A stretch of DNA of 64,000 nucleotides from a bacterium (GTDB lineage Bacteria > Vulcanimicrobiota > Xenobia > Xenobiales > JADMJV01), in contig JAFEBA010000002.1 of assembly GCA_018266105.1 (NCBI GenBank), positions 50,659 to 114,658 on the forward strand, in the 5' to 3' direction. The translations under genes were made by a program, and so were the position numbers. The notes beneath the pieces were generated by a model. It made no database searches and was not told the DNA's origin. It worked only from the letters and a program-made list of their open reading frames with translations. Below are positions 16,892 through 26,868 of the stretch, piece by piece; the first letter of the stretch is position 1, and each line of letters begins with the position of its first letter.

Positions 16892-18305
16892 TCAACTTCC
16901 GTTACGCAGGGCCTTGCTCCAGCTCTGTATCCCTCTGACCGGAGCCATGACTTTGGAGACGGCTTTCAATGTGGTCAATGGCTATTGGGTGGGCAAGCTG
17001 GGCACGGCTGCCCTGGCGGCCGTAAATCTTTGTAGCTTCACGATCTGGATGCTTTTCGCCCTGGCCGGGATGATTTCCACGGGAACCAATTCCGTGATCG
17101 CGCAACGCATCGGAGCGGGTGAACAGGAGGAGGCGCGTCGAGTGGGCTGGCTGGGAGTGACGGGCGGATTTGTGCTGGGCACGGTGCTTTGCTGCCTGGT
17201 GCAGCTCTTCGCCGATCCCTACCTCACCTGGCAGGCCAGCCAGAATCCTGAGGTCCAACCCGTGCTGAGAGCGAGCACGGTCTATCTCCGCCAGGTCTTC
17301 TGGTTTGCCCCGATTTTTTGCCTGAACGAGTCGATGTCCGCGATTTTGCGAGCTTATGGGGACACGCGCACGCCGCTTCGGCTCTATGCAGTTGGCTTCG
17401 CCGTGAACTTTTTACTCGATCCGCTGCTCATCCTGGGCTGGGGCTCCTGGCCTGGACTGGGTTTACGAGGTGCCGCCTACGCTTCGGGCTTTAGCTTCGC
17501 CTGCGTCTCGATTCTATTTGTCTCTCTACTGCAGCGCCGCCTGGGAGACATGCGACCCGCCTGGCACTGGTTGCCCGAGGTCTTACGGGTCGGTTTGCCC
17601 AGCGCCCTGACGGCGGCCTTCTTCTGCTTGATTTACATGCTGATTGCCCCCCTGGTCGGCGGCTACGGCCCCTCAGCCCTGGCCGCCCTGGGTCTCGGTC
17701 ACCGCATCGAGAGTTTTTCCTACCTGGTCAGCCACGGTCTGGGGGTCGCCTCCATTACCCTGGTAGGACAGCACATGGGTGCTGGCGACCGCCGCAAAGC
17801 CTACCTGGCCGGGGAACAAGCCGTTTACCTGGTCTCCATCTTGATGGCCATCAGCTCCCTGATTCTTCTGGTGCTAGCTCGACCGATTGTACACATATTC
17901 AGTTTCGATCCAGAGGTTTTGGACCGCGCCACCACTTACTTGCGCTGGATGTCGCTGTGCCAGTGGAGCACTGGCGTCTCGGTCGTGCTCGAAGGGGTGA
18001 TGTCCGGGGCGGGCCGTCCCTTACTCGCCGGTCTGGCGGCCAGTGGATGCGCGGCCGTGCGCTTGCCAATGGCGCAGTTGGGAGCGGCAAGGTTTCAACT
18101 CAACGGTATCTGGGCGGCCATGGTCGCCTCGCGCAGCCTGGAAGGACTTCTTTACCTGATCATCTTCAGTCGCAGCTCGGTCTGGCACGAAGAAAGGCCC
18201 TTGCCAGATCCGTCCAGAACCCAGAGCGATGCAATCCTCGAGACAGGGCCGGGCGGCCCAGATATTGACCCCCTTGAAAATCAACGTGCTGGTGGTCGCG
18301 GGTGA
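16869..18305 (+). CDS. MATE family multidrug/toxin efflux transporter
   Basis: A 478-residue membrane protein with 12 predicted TM helices in two halves. The N-terminus PLRRALLQLCIPLTGAM...VVNGYWVGKLGTAALAAVN is the MATE signature, and the second half has GLGHRIESFSYLVSHGLGVA with VGQHMGAGD. MATE proteins export cationic drugs or metabolites using Na+ or H+ gradients. The start ATG lies inside the divergent YfhO gene start region. The 3' end overlaps the next gene by 77 bp. Confidence 0.9.
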   Translation: MNTSANLTQLPLRRALLQLCIPLTGAMTLETAFNVVNGYWVGKLGTAALAAVNLCSFTIWMLFALAGMISTGTNSVIAQRIGAGEQEEARRVGWLGVTGGFVLGTVLCCLVQLFADPYLTWQASQNPEVQPVLRASTVYLRQVFWFAPIFCLNESMSAILRAYGDTRTPLRLYAVGFAVNFLLDPLLILGWGSWPGLGLRGAAYASGFSFACVSILFVSLLQRRLGDMRPAWHWLPEVLRVGLPSALTAAFFCLIYMLIAPLVGGYGPSALAALGLGHRIESFSYLVSHGLGVASITLVGQHMGAGDRRKAYLAGEQAVYLVSILMAISSLILLVLARPIVHIFSFDPEVLDRATTYLRWMSLCQWSTGVSVVLEGVMSGAGRPLLAGLAASGCAAVRLPMAQLGAARFQLNGIWAAMVASRSLEGLLYLIIFSRSSVWHEERPLPDPSRTQSDAILETGPGGPDIDPLENQRAGGRG

Positions 18306-19485
18306 GCCCATCGGCATCCCCGGAGGCCAGGACCAAACCTACCCGTTTTATGTCCACCCTCATTACTACTGGCTGACCGGCTGCAGCCGCCCCGGAGGCG
18401 TGCTGGCCTTTGACCCGGAGGAGGGCTGGACGGACTTCCGCGCACCCATTTCCCAGGCCGAACGAGTTTGGGAAGGCGCCGAAGGAGAAGCCGGAGGTCA
18501 GGACGTGGCCGGTCTGAAGAACTGGCTGGAAAAGCGCCAGGGGCGTCCGCTGGCCGTCGTCGGAGCGAATCTGCCACGAATCGATGGAGACGAGAACCTC
18601 TCGGAACGAGTCTGTCGGGAACTTCAGCATCTGCGTCGCCCCAAAGACGAAGACGAAGTTGCCTTGGTGGCCCGAGCGGTGGAAGCCAGCGCGCGCGGTT
18701 ACGCCCTGGTCAGCGAGTGGCTCAAGCCCGGCGTGAGCGAGAGAGAGATCGCAATTCGACTGGAATCGGAGTTCTTTCTGGGCGGAGCGGACCGGACCGG
18801 CTACGGTACTATCGTGGGCTCAGGGACCAACAGCGCGGTGCTCCACTGGCCGGCCAGTGGACGGCGCATGGCCGCCGGCGAGCTGGTTCTGATTGATGCT
18901 GGCGCCTCGATTGAGGGCTACACGGCAGATATTACGCGAGTTTACCCCGTCAGCGGTGAGTGGAACGCTCGACAGCGCGACCTCCACGCCATCTTGCTGC
19001 AGGCTCAGATTCACGCCCTGGAGGGCTGTCAGGTCGGAGTCGAGTGGGGAGACCTCCACACTCGCACGGCCGCTGAACTGGCCGAGGGACTTCGCGGACT
19101 GGGTATCCTGCGCTGCTCAGCTGAAGAAGCCGTGGAAAGCGAAGCCATCGCGCTTTTTTTCCCCCACGGCCTGGGCCATATGCTGGGGCTGGGCGTGCGC
19201 GACGCCAGCGGTCTGGCCCCGGCACGAACCCAGACACGCACCTTTGCGGGCGCAAGACTGAGGATGGACCTGCCCCTGGAGGCCAACTACCTGGTCACGG
19301 TGGAGCCCGGTCTCTACTTCATTCCCGCTTTGCTCAACGATTCAGAGAAACGCGAAAAGCACGCCCAACGGGTCGATTGGGACCAGTTGGCTCCATGGAT
19401 GGAATTGGGCGGGATGCGCATCGAAGACGACGTGTTGGTCACTCCCCAGGGACCGCGCAACCTGACGGCCGCGATCCCCAAGTAG
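18229..19485 (+). CDS. M24 family metallopeptidase (Xaa-Pro aminopeptidase/dipeptidase type)
   Basis: A 418-residue protein. The N-terminal creatinase-like domain (about 20-125) has HPHYYWLTG, and the pita-bread catalytic domain spans about 140-400. Metal ligands are visible: LIDAGASIEGYTADITR gives two Asp, FFPHGLGHMLGLGVRD gives the His, VTVEPGLYF the first Glu and GGMRIEDDVLV the second. The family removes N-terminal residues before proline using two Mn/Co ions. The start ATG is inside the MATE gene (77-bp overlap). Confidence 0.9.
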   Translation: MQSSRQGRAAQILTPLKINVLVVAGEPIGIPGGQDQTYPFYVHPHYYWLTGCSRPGGVLAFDPEEGWTDFRAPISQAERVWEGAEGEAGGQDVAGLKNWLEKRQGRPLAVVGANLPRIDGDENLSERVCRELQHLRRPKDEDEVALVARAVEASARGYALVSEWLKPGVSEREIAIRLESEFFLGGADRTGYGTIVGSGTNSAVLHWPASGRRMAAGELVLIDAGASIEGYTADITRVYPVSGEWNARQRDLHAILLQAQIHALEGCQVGVEWGDLHTRTAAELAEGLRGLGILRCSAEEAVESEAIALFFPHGLGHMLGLGVRDASGLAPARTQTRTFAGARLRMDLPLEANYLVTVEPGLYFIPALLNDSEKREKHAQRVDWDQLAPWMELGGMRIEDDVLVTPQGPRNLTAAIPK

Positions 19486-19488
19486 CAG

Positions 19489-22400
19489 CTACTTTGGCCG
19501 CCTCAAAATGTGGCTGAAGTCCAAAGAGGGGTCAACCAGGTCACTGACTCGACTCAAAGTGCGAGCCGAGATGGCTTCCTCAGCGCTCTGAACAGGGGCG
19601 GCCTCTTGATGATGCTCAGCTGCTGGCGCTTCAACCTCTCCCGGTTCCTCAACCTCAGAGTCGCCGGCCCCCTCACCTGAACCCTGACCGGAGTTCTGGC
19701 CGCTGGCGTTCTGACCGTCGCCAAACAGCATCTGCACCAGGGCCTGGAGATCAGAGATCGGCATGTTAGCAATGGCGTTTTGAGCTGCAGCCTGTTGCTG
19801 ATGCCCCTGCTGGTGGCCACCGGAGGAGTGTCCGCCGGCGTTGCCGTCGCCTCCACCGGTACCTCCTTCCATATTGCCTCCGCCAGAGGAGTTGGACGAG
19901 TTCTGGTTCTGCTGGGTCTCATCCTGATTCTGAGTCGACTGGGCGACCTGACGTCCCTGACTCTCCAGCGCCACTCGATGAGTGGGGGCGGAGACTTCAG
20001 AAGCGGAACCCGAGACCTCGTCGACGCTTGAACTCGAACCAGCCGTGCTGGCTGTAGTGCCGACCTGACCCGGACCTCCGACTCCCCCAGGATGGCCTGA
20101 TAAGGCCGAACCCGCTGAAGCGACAGCACCAGAAGCCTCGGCCTCCGGTGTGCTGGTGACGGTGCCGGGCGAAGCGTCCTCAGCCTTGGCCTTCTTGGTC
20201 TCACCCGCCGTCGAAGCAGCCGCGGCCGCCTGCGCCTTGGCGAGAGTCGGAGTGATTGTGGCCGGATTCAAAGCCTCCTTGGCCAGGGTTTGCGCCAGAC
20301 TGGGGGCAGGGCTGCTCAGCTCACGGTTCTCAGGAGCGCGTGCTTCCTCCGAACGGCTGAGAGCCGGTCCGGTCTGCGCGGATGCATTCGCCACCGGCGC
20401 CACTGCCGTAGCCGTGCGAGTCGCGGTCCCTCGCGCGGGTGGGGCCGGAGCGACCTCTGGCTCCACAGGGGGAGCGGCGGCTGGAGCTGCCGCAGGCAAG
20501 GGCGATTCCACGGAAATCGGCGAACTGGTGGAGACGGCAGCCCCTGAGCTGCGCGCCGGAGCTGTGGCCGGGGGAGTCGGCACGTTGGTTGGCTGAGCAG
20601 GAACGCCGGCCGAAGGAGCCTGAGCCGGCACGGAGGGAGCTGCAGCACCCGCAGCAGGCGCGGGCGCACCCGTCCCGGTAGGGGCCGTGGCCGGAGCGGC
20701 CGGGGCCGGAGCAGAAACGCTGGCCGAGGCGGCCGGGGCGTTTTCCGTCTGTGCCGGGCGGTTGCCGGTTCTCGAGGGAGTCGGAGCGGGTGCGTTCTGA
20801 GCAGCCGGAGCGGGTGCACTGGCGGCTGCGGCCGGGATATTGGAAGTCGAAGCAGCCGCAGACGGAGAACCCTGAACTGGAACCGATGCCCCGGGATTCT
20901 GTCGGATTGGGCTGGCGGGAGTAGCGCCCAAGGTCGACGCTTCAGAGCGAACCGACGGCGCTTCGCTTGCAAACGAAGCGGATGCGGTCGACCGCGGCCC
21001 GGAGGGAGCCGGATTGACTGGAGGCGCCCCTTCGCCGGGAGCAAAGCTGACTGGTGGGGTCGACTGAGGGGCGTTGTAGTTGCGCGACTGACCGCCCCCT
21101 GCCTGAGCCTGGAGCGGGGCGGGACTGGAGCTGTCCGTAGCCGGAGTCGAGCGTGCCTGGGGACCGCCGCTCGGGGCCGGAGAAGCGCCGATGGTGGAAG
21201 CTCCACCCGTGCTGGCAGCACCTCCGCTGGTGGCCGCGGCGATCTTGCGATCGACCACATTGGCGGTGGTGGGCGTGGAGGCGGGAGTTCCGCCGACCTC
21301 GACGGTCGCACTGGAGCTGACCGCAGGCTCGGGGCGGGCTGCCGCAAAAGCGTTGGACTGCGGAGTCACGTTGCTGCTGCCCGAGGGAGCGGCCACGGGT
21401 CGATTGCTGGCCGGCGGAGCGGCCGGGGTGGGAGCTGAAGGTCCTTCCACGGCCGTGGGCGGAGTCTGCTGTGGACCGGGCTGAGCCACCACCACCGGAT
21501 TGCTGACCAGACGGGCGGGAGCCGGATTGGCTGCGCTGGGAGACTGCCCGGGCTGAGAGGCGACCGAAGTCGCAGGAGCACCACTGGTGGTAGCGGCTCC
21601 GGCATTGACGGCCGCGCTCAAGTTCTTGGGAGCAGCAGCCGGAGAGGCACTGGCGACGCTGGAGGTGGCCGCAGGCTCGCTCTGGCCGCTCGCGGGCTGA
21701 GCCGAAGTCTGGCTCAAGCTCGCCAACGAGTGAGCCGGATTCTGCGCAGCCGGGGGCGGAGCAATCGGCGCGCGATTTGCGTTGGAGAATGCAACCGGAG
21801 TCGGATTGGCGACCACGGGCTCAGTTGCGGCCTCCTTCGCGGCGCCCTGCGCTGAAGCTTGAACGGGCGCCGCGGGCTGAGTTTGAGGCAACGGGTTGGA
21901 CGAGGCCGGGCGGGCCGGAGCGTTGGCGCCGGGGGCGGGTTGGGTGACCGCCGCGGCCACCGGCTCCTCAGAGGTTTTGGGCCCTGGAGCTGAAGGTGCT
22001 TGCGTCGAAACGGAGGGCTGCGCTGCCTTGGGCGGTTCAACGGGCGACTGCAAGTTCTTGGGTGCGACCGTCGCCGGGGCAGGTGCTGCCTTGGACTCGC
22101 CTGCTTCCACCGGAGAAGCCAGCGGTGCCCGGGCCTCACCGGGAGCCTTCGACTCACTGGCTAAGTGTGCAACTTTGGCGTCGCCAGGGACAGTCGGCCT
22201 GGCTTCGCTCGGGGCCGGCGCGGACTTCAGCTCGCCCGAAACGGCCGGAGCGGGCTTGGAGTCGCCAACGGCTGGCGCAGGCTTGCCTTCGGCCGGAGCG
22301 GACTTGCTCTCGCCTGCAGCAGGCGCCGTCTTCGCTTCTCCCTGAGCGGTCGGAGCGGATTTGCTCTCGCCGGCGGCTGGAGGCGTCTTCACCTCAGCCG

Positions 22401-24393
22401 AAGGGGCCGGAGCAGACTTGGCTTCGGCTGCAGCAGGCGGCGTCTTCACCTCTGCCTGAGCGGCCGGAGCTGATTTGCTCTCGCCCGCGGCTGGAGCCGA
22501 TTTGCCCTCACCTGCAGCCGGCCTGGAATCGCTGGTGCCTTTGCTTTCGGTTTCGGCCGATTTATTGGCAATGTTGACCACTTTGCCCTCGGGGGTGACA
22601 CCCACCTCGGACTTGTTTTTGTTGGCACTGTCAGCCAGCAGGTTACCCTGAGCGTCCGTTTTCGGCAACGGATTGCCTTCAGCGTCCGTCTTCTGCACAT
22701 CAGCTGACCGAGCAGGCTCCGCGCTCCGTGCATCCTTGGCCTCGGCCGGCTTGCCGTCCGACTTCTTGACCTCGGTATCTTTGGGCACTTCGGTCTTCTT
22801 CTTGGCCGCTTCGGCGGCGAGATGGTCGTCCACCAGACTGACGTCTTTGCGATCCGCCCGGGACCTGGCGATGCTCGAATCGGTATTGCCGTTATCGCTG
22901 ATCAGACTGACGTCGTTGCTGTCCTTTTTGCGAGCGGGAGCCGAGCTGGAACTGGATGCGGAGCTGGAGCTGGATTCGTCTTCGCTCTTGGACTGGTCTT
23001 TGATCTGACTGATGGGAGCGGCCGAATCTTTTTTGTCATCCTGACTCTGGTCTTTGATCTGGCTGACCGGAGCCTTCTTTTCCGGGTTCTGAGCTTCCTG
23101 AACACGACGGGCTTGCTCGGCCTGAGCATTGGCCAGGTCAGCCGCCTGCTTCTCCTTCTTGCTCAGCTTCTGAGTCTGCTCGTCGACTTTCTCGCCGGCT
23201 TCATTGACGGTGGTGACGGTGGTGGTGGTGTTGCCTTTCTTGTCCACGCTGGTGGTCACCACGGTGGCGGTCTTCTCCAGGGTGACGTGACCTTCGGCGT
23301 CTTGCTTCACCGAAAGGGCATCAACCACGGCCACTTCTTTGCCGTCCTTGTTCTTGCCGGTCTTGGGATCGACCGCGCCCGTCAGTTCCGCGACTTTCTT
23401 ATCTTGAGCGCTGGGGGCTGGGGGAGTCGCTCCATCCTGGGGCAGAGGTGCGGCATCCTTGGCCTTGGCATCCTTGGACGGCTCAGGAGCGGTTGCGCTG
23501 GAACCCGCGTTTCCGGCTGTTCCAGAGGAGCCAGATCCGCCAGGCGAGCCGGCATTTCCACCATTGTTGGTAGTACTGGAGCTTCCAGCGTTTCCGGCAG
23601 CCGAAGCCGAGCCTGTTTTCCCGGCCGAACCGGCGTTGCCAGCCGTGCCAGAGTTGGAGCCGCTTGCGGTGGTGCTGCTGGGCTTGGGGGGGTCTTCGGT
23701 CTTCTTCTTGCCAATGCCCAGGAACTTCTTGGCACCGTCCACGATCTTGGCCAGTCCCTTGGGCTTTTTCTTCTCGGCCGCCTCGGCAGCTTTCTTGGCC
23801 TCCTCGACCTTCTTGGCTTCGGCCTTCTGAGCTTCTTCCAGCTTTTTCTTTTCGTCCGCCAGCCTGGCTTCTTCGGCTTTCTTAGCCTTCTCCAGCAGCT
23901 TTTTACCCTCTTTAGAGTTGGGGTCGATGGGCTGGCCCAGAGGAGCGTTCTGGAACTTCATCATCTGGTCAAAGGTGGAACTGTAAAGAGAACGCGAGGC
24001 CGCCGAGACGTTCGGGGAAGAAAGCGCGTTGGGCAGGCTCCAGAGGGCGGCGGTGGCGTCATTCAGAGAAGAAGGCACTGCCAGGGGCATGAGATTTGCG
24101 GCCGCATCAGGCGAGGGGGCGGGCATCAGCGGCGGCTCCAGAACGGACATGCTGGGAAGCGGCAGGGCGGGCCGCGGGGCCGGAGACATCATTGAAAACC
24201 AGTTGTCAGCAAGACTGCGTTCCGTCTGCAAGTCCCGGTTGGCGTTGCCAGCCAGTTGCTGGAACTGAACAGCAGCCGGAACGGGAGCGAACACGACTGG
24301 AGGAGTGGAAACCACGAGCGGTGGGGGGGCTACCGGCTGGGCTGGGGTGACGCTGATCGTCACTTTCCCGGGATTGGTCACTTCTCCAGACAT
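19489..24393 (-). CDS. Giant low-complexity Ala/Pro/Ser-rich protein of unknown function
   Basis: A 1634-residue protein with no recognised domain and no signal peptide. Regions in order: a Pro/Val-rich start; a charged Lys/Glu/Ala helix likely to be coiled coil (about 160-225); Gly/Ser/Asn repeats (about 240-300); and a polar region with two ISQIKDQS copies plus DVSLISD/DVSLVDD motifs (about 440-535). Then come tandem GESKSAPAA/AEVKTPPAA repeats (about 620-790), a very long Pro/Ala/Ser stretch, a His/Gln/Asn-rich segment and a short helical C-terminus (ARTLSRVSDLVDPSLDFSHIL). The start ATG follows GGAGGAG, a strong ribosome site. It could be a surface, scaffold or matrix protein. Its repetitive DNA produces long antisense open frames that I regard as artefacts. 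Confidence 0.8.
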   Translation of the reverse strand: MSGEVTNPGKVTISVTPAQPVAPPPLVVSTPPVVFAPVPAAVQFQQLAGNANRDLQTERSLADNWFSMMSPAPRPALPLPSMSVLEPPLMPAPSPDAAANLMPLAVPSSLNDATAALWSLPNALSSPNVSAASRSLYSSTFDQMMKFQNAPLGQPIDPNSKEGKKLLEKAKKAEEARLADEKKKLEEAQKAEAKKVEEAKKAAEAAEKKKPKGLAKIVDGAKKFLGIGKKKTEDPPKPSSTTASGSNSGTAGNAGSAGKTGSASAAGNAGSSSTTNNGGNAGSPGGSGSSGTAGNAGSSATAPEPSKDAKAKDAAPLPQDGATPPAPSAQDKKVAELTGAVDPKTGKNKDGKEVAVVDALSVKQDAEGHVTLEKTATVVTTSVDKKGNTTTTVTTVNEAGEKVDEQTQKLSKKEKQAADLANAQAEQARRVQEAQNPEKKAPVSQIKDQSQDDKKDSAAPISQIKDQSKSEDESSSSSASSSSSAPARKKDSNDVSLISDNGNTDSSIARSRADRKDVSLVDDHLAAEAAKKKTEVPKDTEVKKSDGKPAEAKDARSAEPARSADVQKTDAEGNPLPKTDAQGNLLADSANKNKSEVGVTPEGKVVNIANKSAETESKGTSDSRPAAGEGKSAPAAGESKSAPAAQAEVKTPPAAAEAKSAPAPSAEVKTPPAAGESKSAPTAQGEAKTAPAAGESKSAPAEGKPAPAVGDSKPAPAVSGELKSAPAPSEARPTVPGDAKVAHLASESKAPGEARAPLASPVEAGESKAAPAPATVAPKNLQSPVEPPKAAQPSVSTQAPSAPGPKTSEEPVAAAVTQPAPGANAPARPASSNPLPQTQPAAPVQASAQGAAKEAATEPVVANPTPVAFSNANRAPIAPPPAAQNPAHSLASLSQTSAQPASGQSEPAATSSVASASPAAAPKNLSAAVNAGAATTSGAPATSVASQPGQSPSAANPAPARLVSNPVVVAQPGPQQTPPTAVEGPSAPTPAAPPASNRPVAAPSGSSNVTPQSNAFAAARPEPAVSSSATVEVGGTPASTPTTANVVDRKIAAATSGGAASTGGASTIGASPAPSGGPQARSTPATDSSSPAPLQAQAGGGQSRNYNAPQSTPPVSFAPGEGAPPVNPAPSGPRSTASASFASEAPSVRSEASTLGATPASPIRQNPGASVPVQGSPSAAASTSNIPAAAASAPAPAAQNAPAPTPSRTGNRPAQTENAPAASASVSAPAPAAPATAPTGTGAPAPAAGAAAPSVPAQAPSAGVPAQPTNVPTPPATAPARSSGAAVSTSSPISVESPLPAAAPAAAPPVEPEVAPAPPARGTATRTATAVAPVANASAQTGPALSRSEEARAPENRELSSPAPSLAQTLAKEALNPATITPTLAKAQAAAAASTAGETKKAKAEDASPGTVTSTPEAEASGAVASAGSALSGHPGGVGGPGQVGTTASTAGSSSSVDEVSGSASEVSAPTHRVALESQGRQVAQSTQNQDETQQNQNSSNSSGGGNMEGGTGGGDGNAGGHSSGGHQQGHQQQAAAQNAIANMPISDLQALVQMLFGDGQNASGQNSGQGSGEGAGDSEVEEPGEVEAPAAEHHQEAAPVQSAEEAISARTLSRVSDLVDPSLDFSHILRRPK

Positions 24394-24490
24394 TACGACT
24401 CCTCCAACTGGCTGTCAGATGTCGCAAATAAGCTCGAGGCCTCTTGCAGATCTCCCTGACGAATGACTACCGACACTGATAGTCTTTTCT

Positions 24491-24520
24491 AGGATAGCAA
24501 CCTCTAACGAAGGCAAGCAA
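24491..24520 (-). promoter_or_regulatory. Possible promoter of the giant low-complexity gene
   Basis: On the minus strand TTGCTT (24520-24515) and TATCCT (24496-24491) are separated by 18 bp, about 100 bp upstream of the start at 24393. The gap 24394-24644 holds this promoter candidate and a terminator hairpin, with no gene. Confidence 0.4.
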
Positions 24521-24588
24521 TCCGTTAGTGCTAATTCTTGTTAAAGAATGCCGGCCTCAATCCGCGATAACTCCTGAGAAACACAGAA

Positions 24589-24615
24589 GCCGACGCGTCC
24601 AATGGACGTGTCGGC
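24589..24615 (-). terminator. Terminator after the 24645-25202 gene
   Basis: GCCGACGCGTCC (24589-24600) pairs with GGACGTGTCGGC (24604-24615) around AAT, with one G-T pair. On the minus strand it is followed by TTCTGTGTTTCTC, a U-rich tail. It would end the transcript of the 185-residue gene before the giant gene. Confidence 0.65.
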
Positions 24616-24644
24616 TCGATGTTAGCATCCTCTAATGAATCCGA

Positions 24645-25202
24645 TCAGGCAACCTGGTACTGAGGAGCGGACTGCTCTACCAACGTGGCGGTCTGCACGT
24701 GAGCTGGCGCAACTTTGACGTAGCGCAGGGTGTCCAGGTCGACGAAGTGGTTGCCTTCGGAGTCTTCGAACTGAAAGGCAGGCCGAGCCTCGGAAGCGGC
24801 GCCGAGCTGGACCACGCAAACGCGTGCCAGCAGAGGAGCACCACCGTGGACGGAGCTGAAAACCAGCAGCGGGTAGCCGGGCTGTTCCTGGAAAATCACG
24901 CGGCCGGTGGGCAGCGAAACAAGAAAGTTGCCGTTGGGACGCTCTTCCTGGACGATACCGCTGCGAGGATTGAGAATACGAACATTGCCGGTGTCGTAGC
25001 GGCGCAGCTTGTTACCGTTGGCCAACTCCTGCTCGTCGTAGCGAGTGAAGCTATCCTGGATATTGGCGAACGGGTTGACGGTGGGCGCAGCCGCCTGGGA
25101 CTGACCACCGGTCATCATGTTGGCCTGCTCAATTGCGGCCAGGAGGGCAGCGAACCCCCGGATCAAATCCTTGCTATTCCCCAACAGGTTTAAAGCATCC
25201 AT
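24645..25202 (-). CDS. Protein of unknown function next to the giant low-complexity gene
   Basis: A 185-residue protein that I do not recognise. The first ~45 residues are helical (ALNLLGNSKDLIRGFAALLAAIEQA). The rest is beta-rich (RRYDTGNVRILNPRSGIVQEE, NFLVSLPTGRVIFQEQPGYPLLVF, HFVDLDTLRYVKV). There is no signal peptide. ATG at 25200-25202 is chosen because AGGAGG lies 13 nt upstream. An ATG 33 bases earlier precedes that site. It follows the DUF4127 gene by about 76 bp and precedes the giant gene, so it could serve either. Confidence 0.7.
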   Translation of the reverse strand: MDALNLLGNSKDLIRGFAALLAAIEQANMMTGGQSQAAAPTVNPFANIQDSFTRYDEQELANGNKLRRYDTGNVRILNPRSGIVQEERPNGNFLVSLPTGRVIFQEQPGYPLLVFSSVHGGAPLLARVCVVQLGAASEARPAFQFEDSEGNHFVDLDTLRYVKVAPAHVQTATLVEQSAPQYQVA

Positions 25203-25278
25203 TTTTGTATCGCTGCCTCCTATCTCTGACAACATCAGCTTAGGACGCCGGAGACAAGGGCTGGCTAAATGCCCCGGC

Positions 25279-26868
25279 TCACCTGTTAACCTTTTGTAAA
25301 ACTGAGGTTACATTCCTGAGAGAGACATCCAGTCGCACCGAGACCTCAAAGAGCCGAGGCCAGGGCAAAACCACCTGCAAACTCATAGGGCCCAGGCTGG
25401 CGGGACCGCGTCCGCCCGGCAGTTCAACCCTCTGACCCAAGAACTTTTGACGGTACAGCTGCTGTGCCCACTCGATCAACTGCACCCTGACCTGACGACC
25501 GAGAGTTAAATAGGGGCTGGTCAGGGGGTCGGGATTGGGAGAAAGGCCACGAGCCCGCGGATAATACTGGGTGCGAACAATGGTCTGATAACCGTAATCG
25601 TCCACCAACCTGGCCAATAGGAACGCCAGATGCAGCCGGGCACTTTCCTTCACTTGCTGGATAGGCCAACCCGGAGCCAATCGCTCGCACAGGCGTCGCA
25701 CCACCACCTGGGCCACGACCGTTCCCAGGGCATTGGCAGGGGTGTTCCAGGCCGCAAAGCCCTCTAATCGAGTCAGAGGGACACGGTCCACAACCGCTTC
25801 GGCCAGATATGGATCCATCCGATTGATCAGGGCCAGATCGGCGACCGCGGTCAGACGTCCGCTCACCACTGATTGGCGAATCCGCTCCGCAAATTGATAG
25901 GACTTGGGACGCTGCTCGGGACCGGGCATGGCGAAAGGCCGATCGCTGGGAACCTGTATCAGGAGTTTGACTTCACCAGCCCCCTCGCGAGCTCCGCACA
26001 AGCGCAAATGGTCGCCGACCATCGACCGAAGCGGATGGCTCTCCAGGGGCGGGATGCGGCGCTCACTGCCAGCCTCGGAGTATTCCAACTCGATCATGGG
26101 GTGACATCCGGCGCTTTCCGCCAGTTGGCCGGCCAGCATGTCCATGCTCAGCTCATCCGCGCCTGAGCCCAGCCAGACCTTGGAGGCCAATCCGTCAGAG
26201 GCAATCTGCGCGCTCAACTGCTGCTGCTCGACGAAATGCAGACCCTGACTGGACGAATCGTCCTGCCCAACCACCAGCTGATCGATCACCCCCTCTCGGG
26301 TCAGCGCTTCCAGCGCCAGTAAAACCTGTAGATTGCGCTGGCGCACTTGCAGATACTCCCGGAGCCAGACCTCCGGAACTGCTGGTGGCCCGGGCTGCCC
26401 TGGACTGGCATGAGTCGCCCACTCGGCCAGGGCCGCCTCAAAGGGCGCCTGACCTTCAGAAGTGCGCAAATACAGACGCGGAATGGTACTCAGTATAGCC
26501 AGATGCAGCCCACGGGAATGCAGTTGAGTCAGCACGTCCAGGCGCTTCAGAGCCTGTTCAACTGAAGTCGAGGCGCTGCGCGAGGCCACCAATCCGCCAT
26601 AGCAGAGCATATCCGAGCTGACGATCAGGCGGTCGCCTGGTTTTGCGTGGTCAAGCAGCCAATCGGGAAAGCGCTCGCAACGACCAGGATTGAGCCAGGA
26701 ACCAAGCCAGTGGTCAGGCGGTGTGACCACATCAGCCTGGGCAATCCCGGCCAGCTGGCGCACGAACAAGACATTGCAGGGCCGATTGTCCAGAGGTAGC
26801 AATAAGAACCGTTGACGGGCTCCGACCGAGACGCAAAGCGCCAGCCAGAGCAAAAACAGAACTCTCAC
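25279..26868 (-). CDS. DUF4127 family protein
   Basis: A 529-residue protein with a short N-terminal hydrophobic signal (about 1-17). Family hallmarks are LLPLDNRPCNVLFVRQLA near the start and SSDMLCYGGLVASR at about 80-95, followed by long alpha/beta segments and a C-terminal LPWPRLFEVSVRL. The biochemical role of DUF4127 is unknown; a glycan-related role has been suggested by context elsewhere. The GTG start abuts the stop of the upstream PilZ gene (TAG-GTG), so the two are coupled. Confidence 0.8.
   Translation of the reverse strand: MRVLFLLWLALCVSVGARQRFLLLPLDNRPCNVLFVRQLAGIAQADVVTPPDHWLGSWLNPGRCERFPDWLLDHAKPGDRLIVSSDMLCYGGLVASRSASTSVEQALKRLDVLTQLHSRGLHLAILSTIPRLYLRTSEGQAPFEAALAEWATHASPGQPGPPAVPEVWLREYLQVRQRNLQVLLALEALTREGVIDQLVVGQDDSSSQGLHFVEQQQLSAQIASDGLASKVWLGSGADELSMDMLAGQLAESAGCHPMIELEYSEAGSERRIPPLESHPLRSMVGDHLRLCGAREGAGEVKLLIQVPSDRPFAMPGPEQRPKSYQFAERIRQSVVSGRLTAVADLALINRMDPYLAEAVVDRVPLTRLEGFAAWNTPANALGTVVAQVVVRRLCERLAPGWPIQQVKESARLHLAFLLARLVDDYGYQTIVRTQYYPRARGLSPNPDPLTSPYLTLGRQVRVQLIEWAQQLYRQKFLGQRVELPGGRGPASLGPMSLQVVLPWPRLFEVSVRLDVSLRNVTSVLQKVNR

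Noticed and set aside
22822..24195. 457-codon plus-strand open frame opposite the giant low-complexity gene
   Set aside because: Its composition mirrors the repetitive codons on the other strand, it has no ribosome site, and several similar frames occur along the same gene. It is an antisense artefact of GC-rich repeats.
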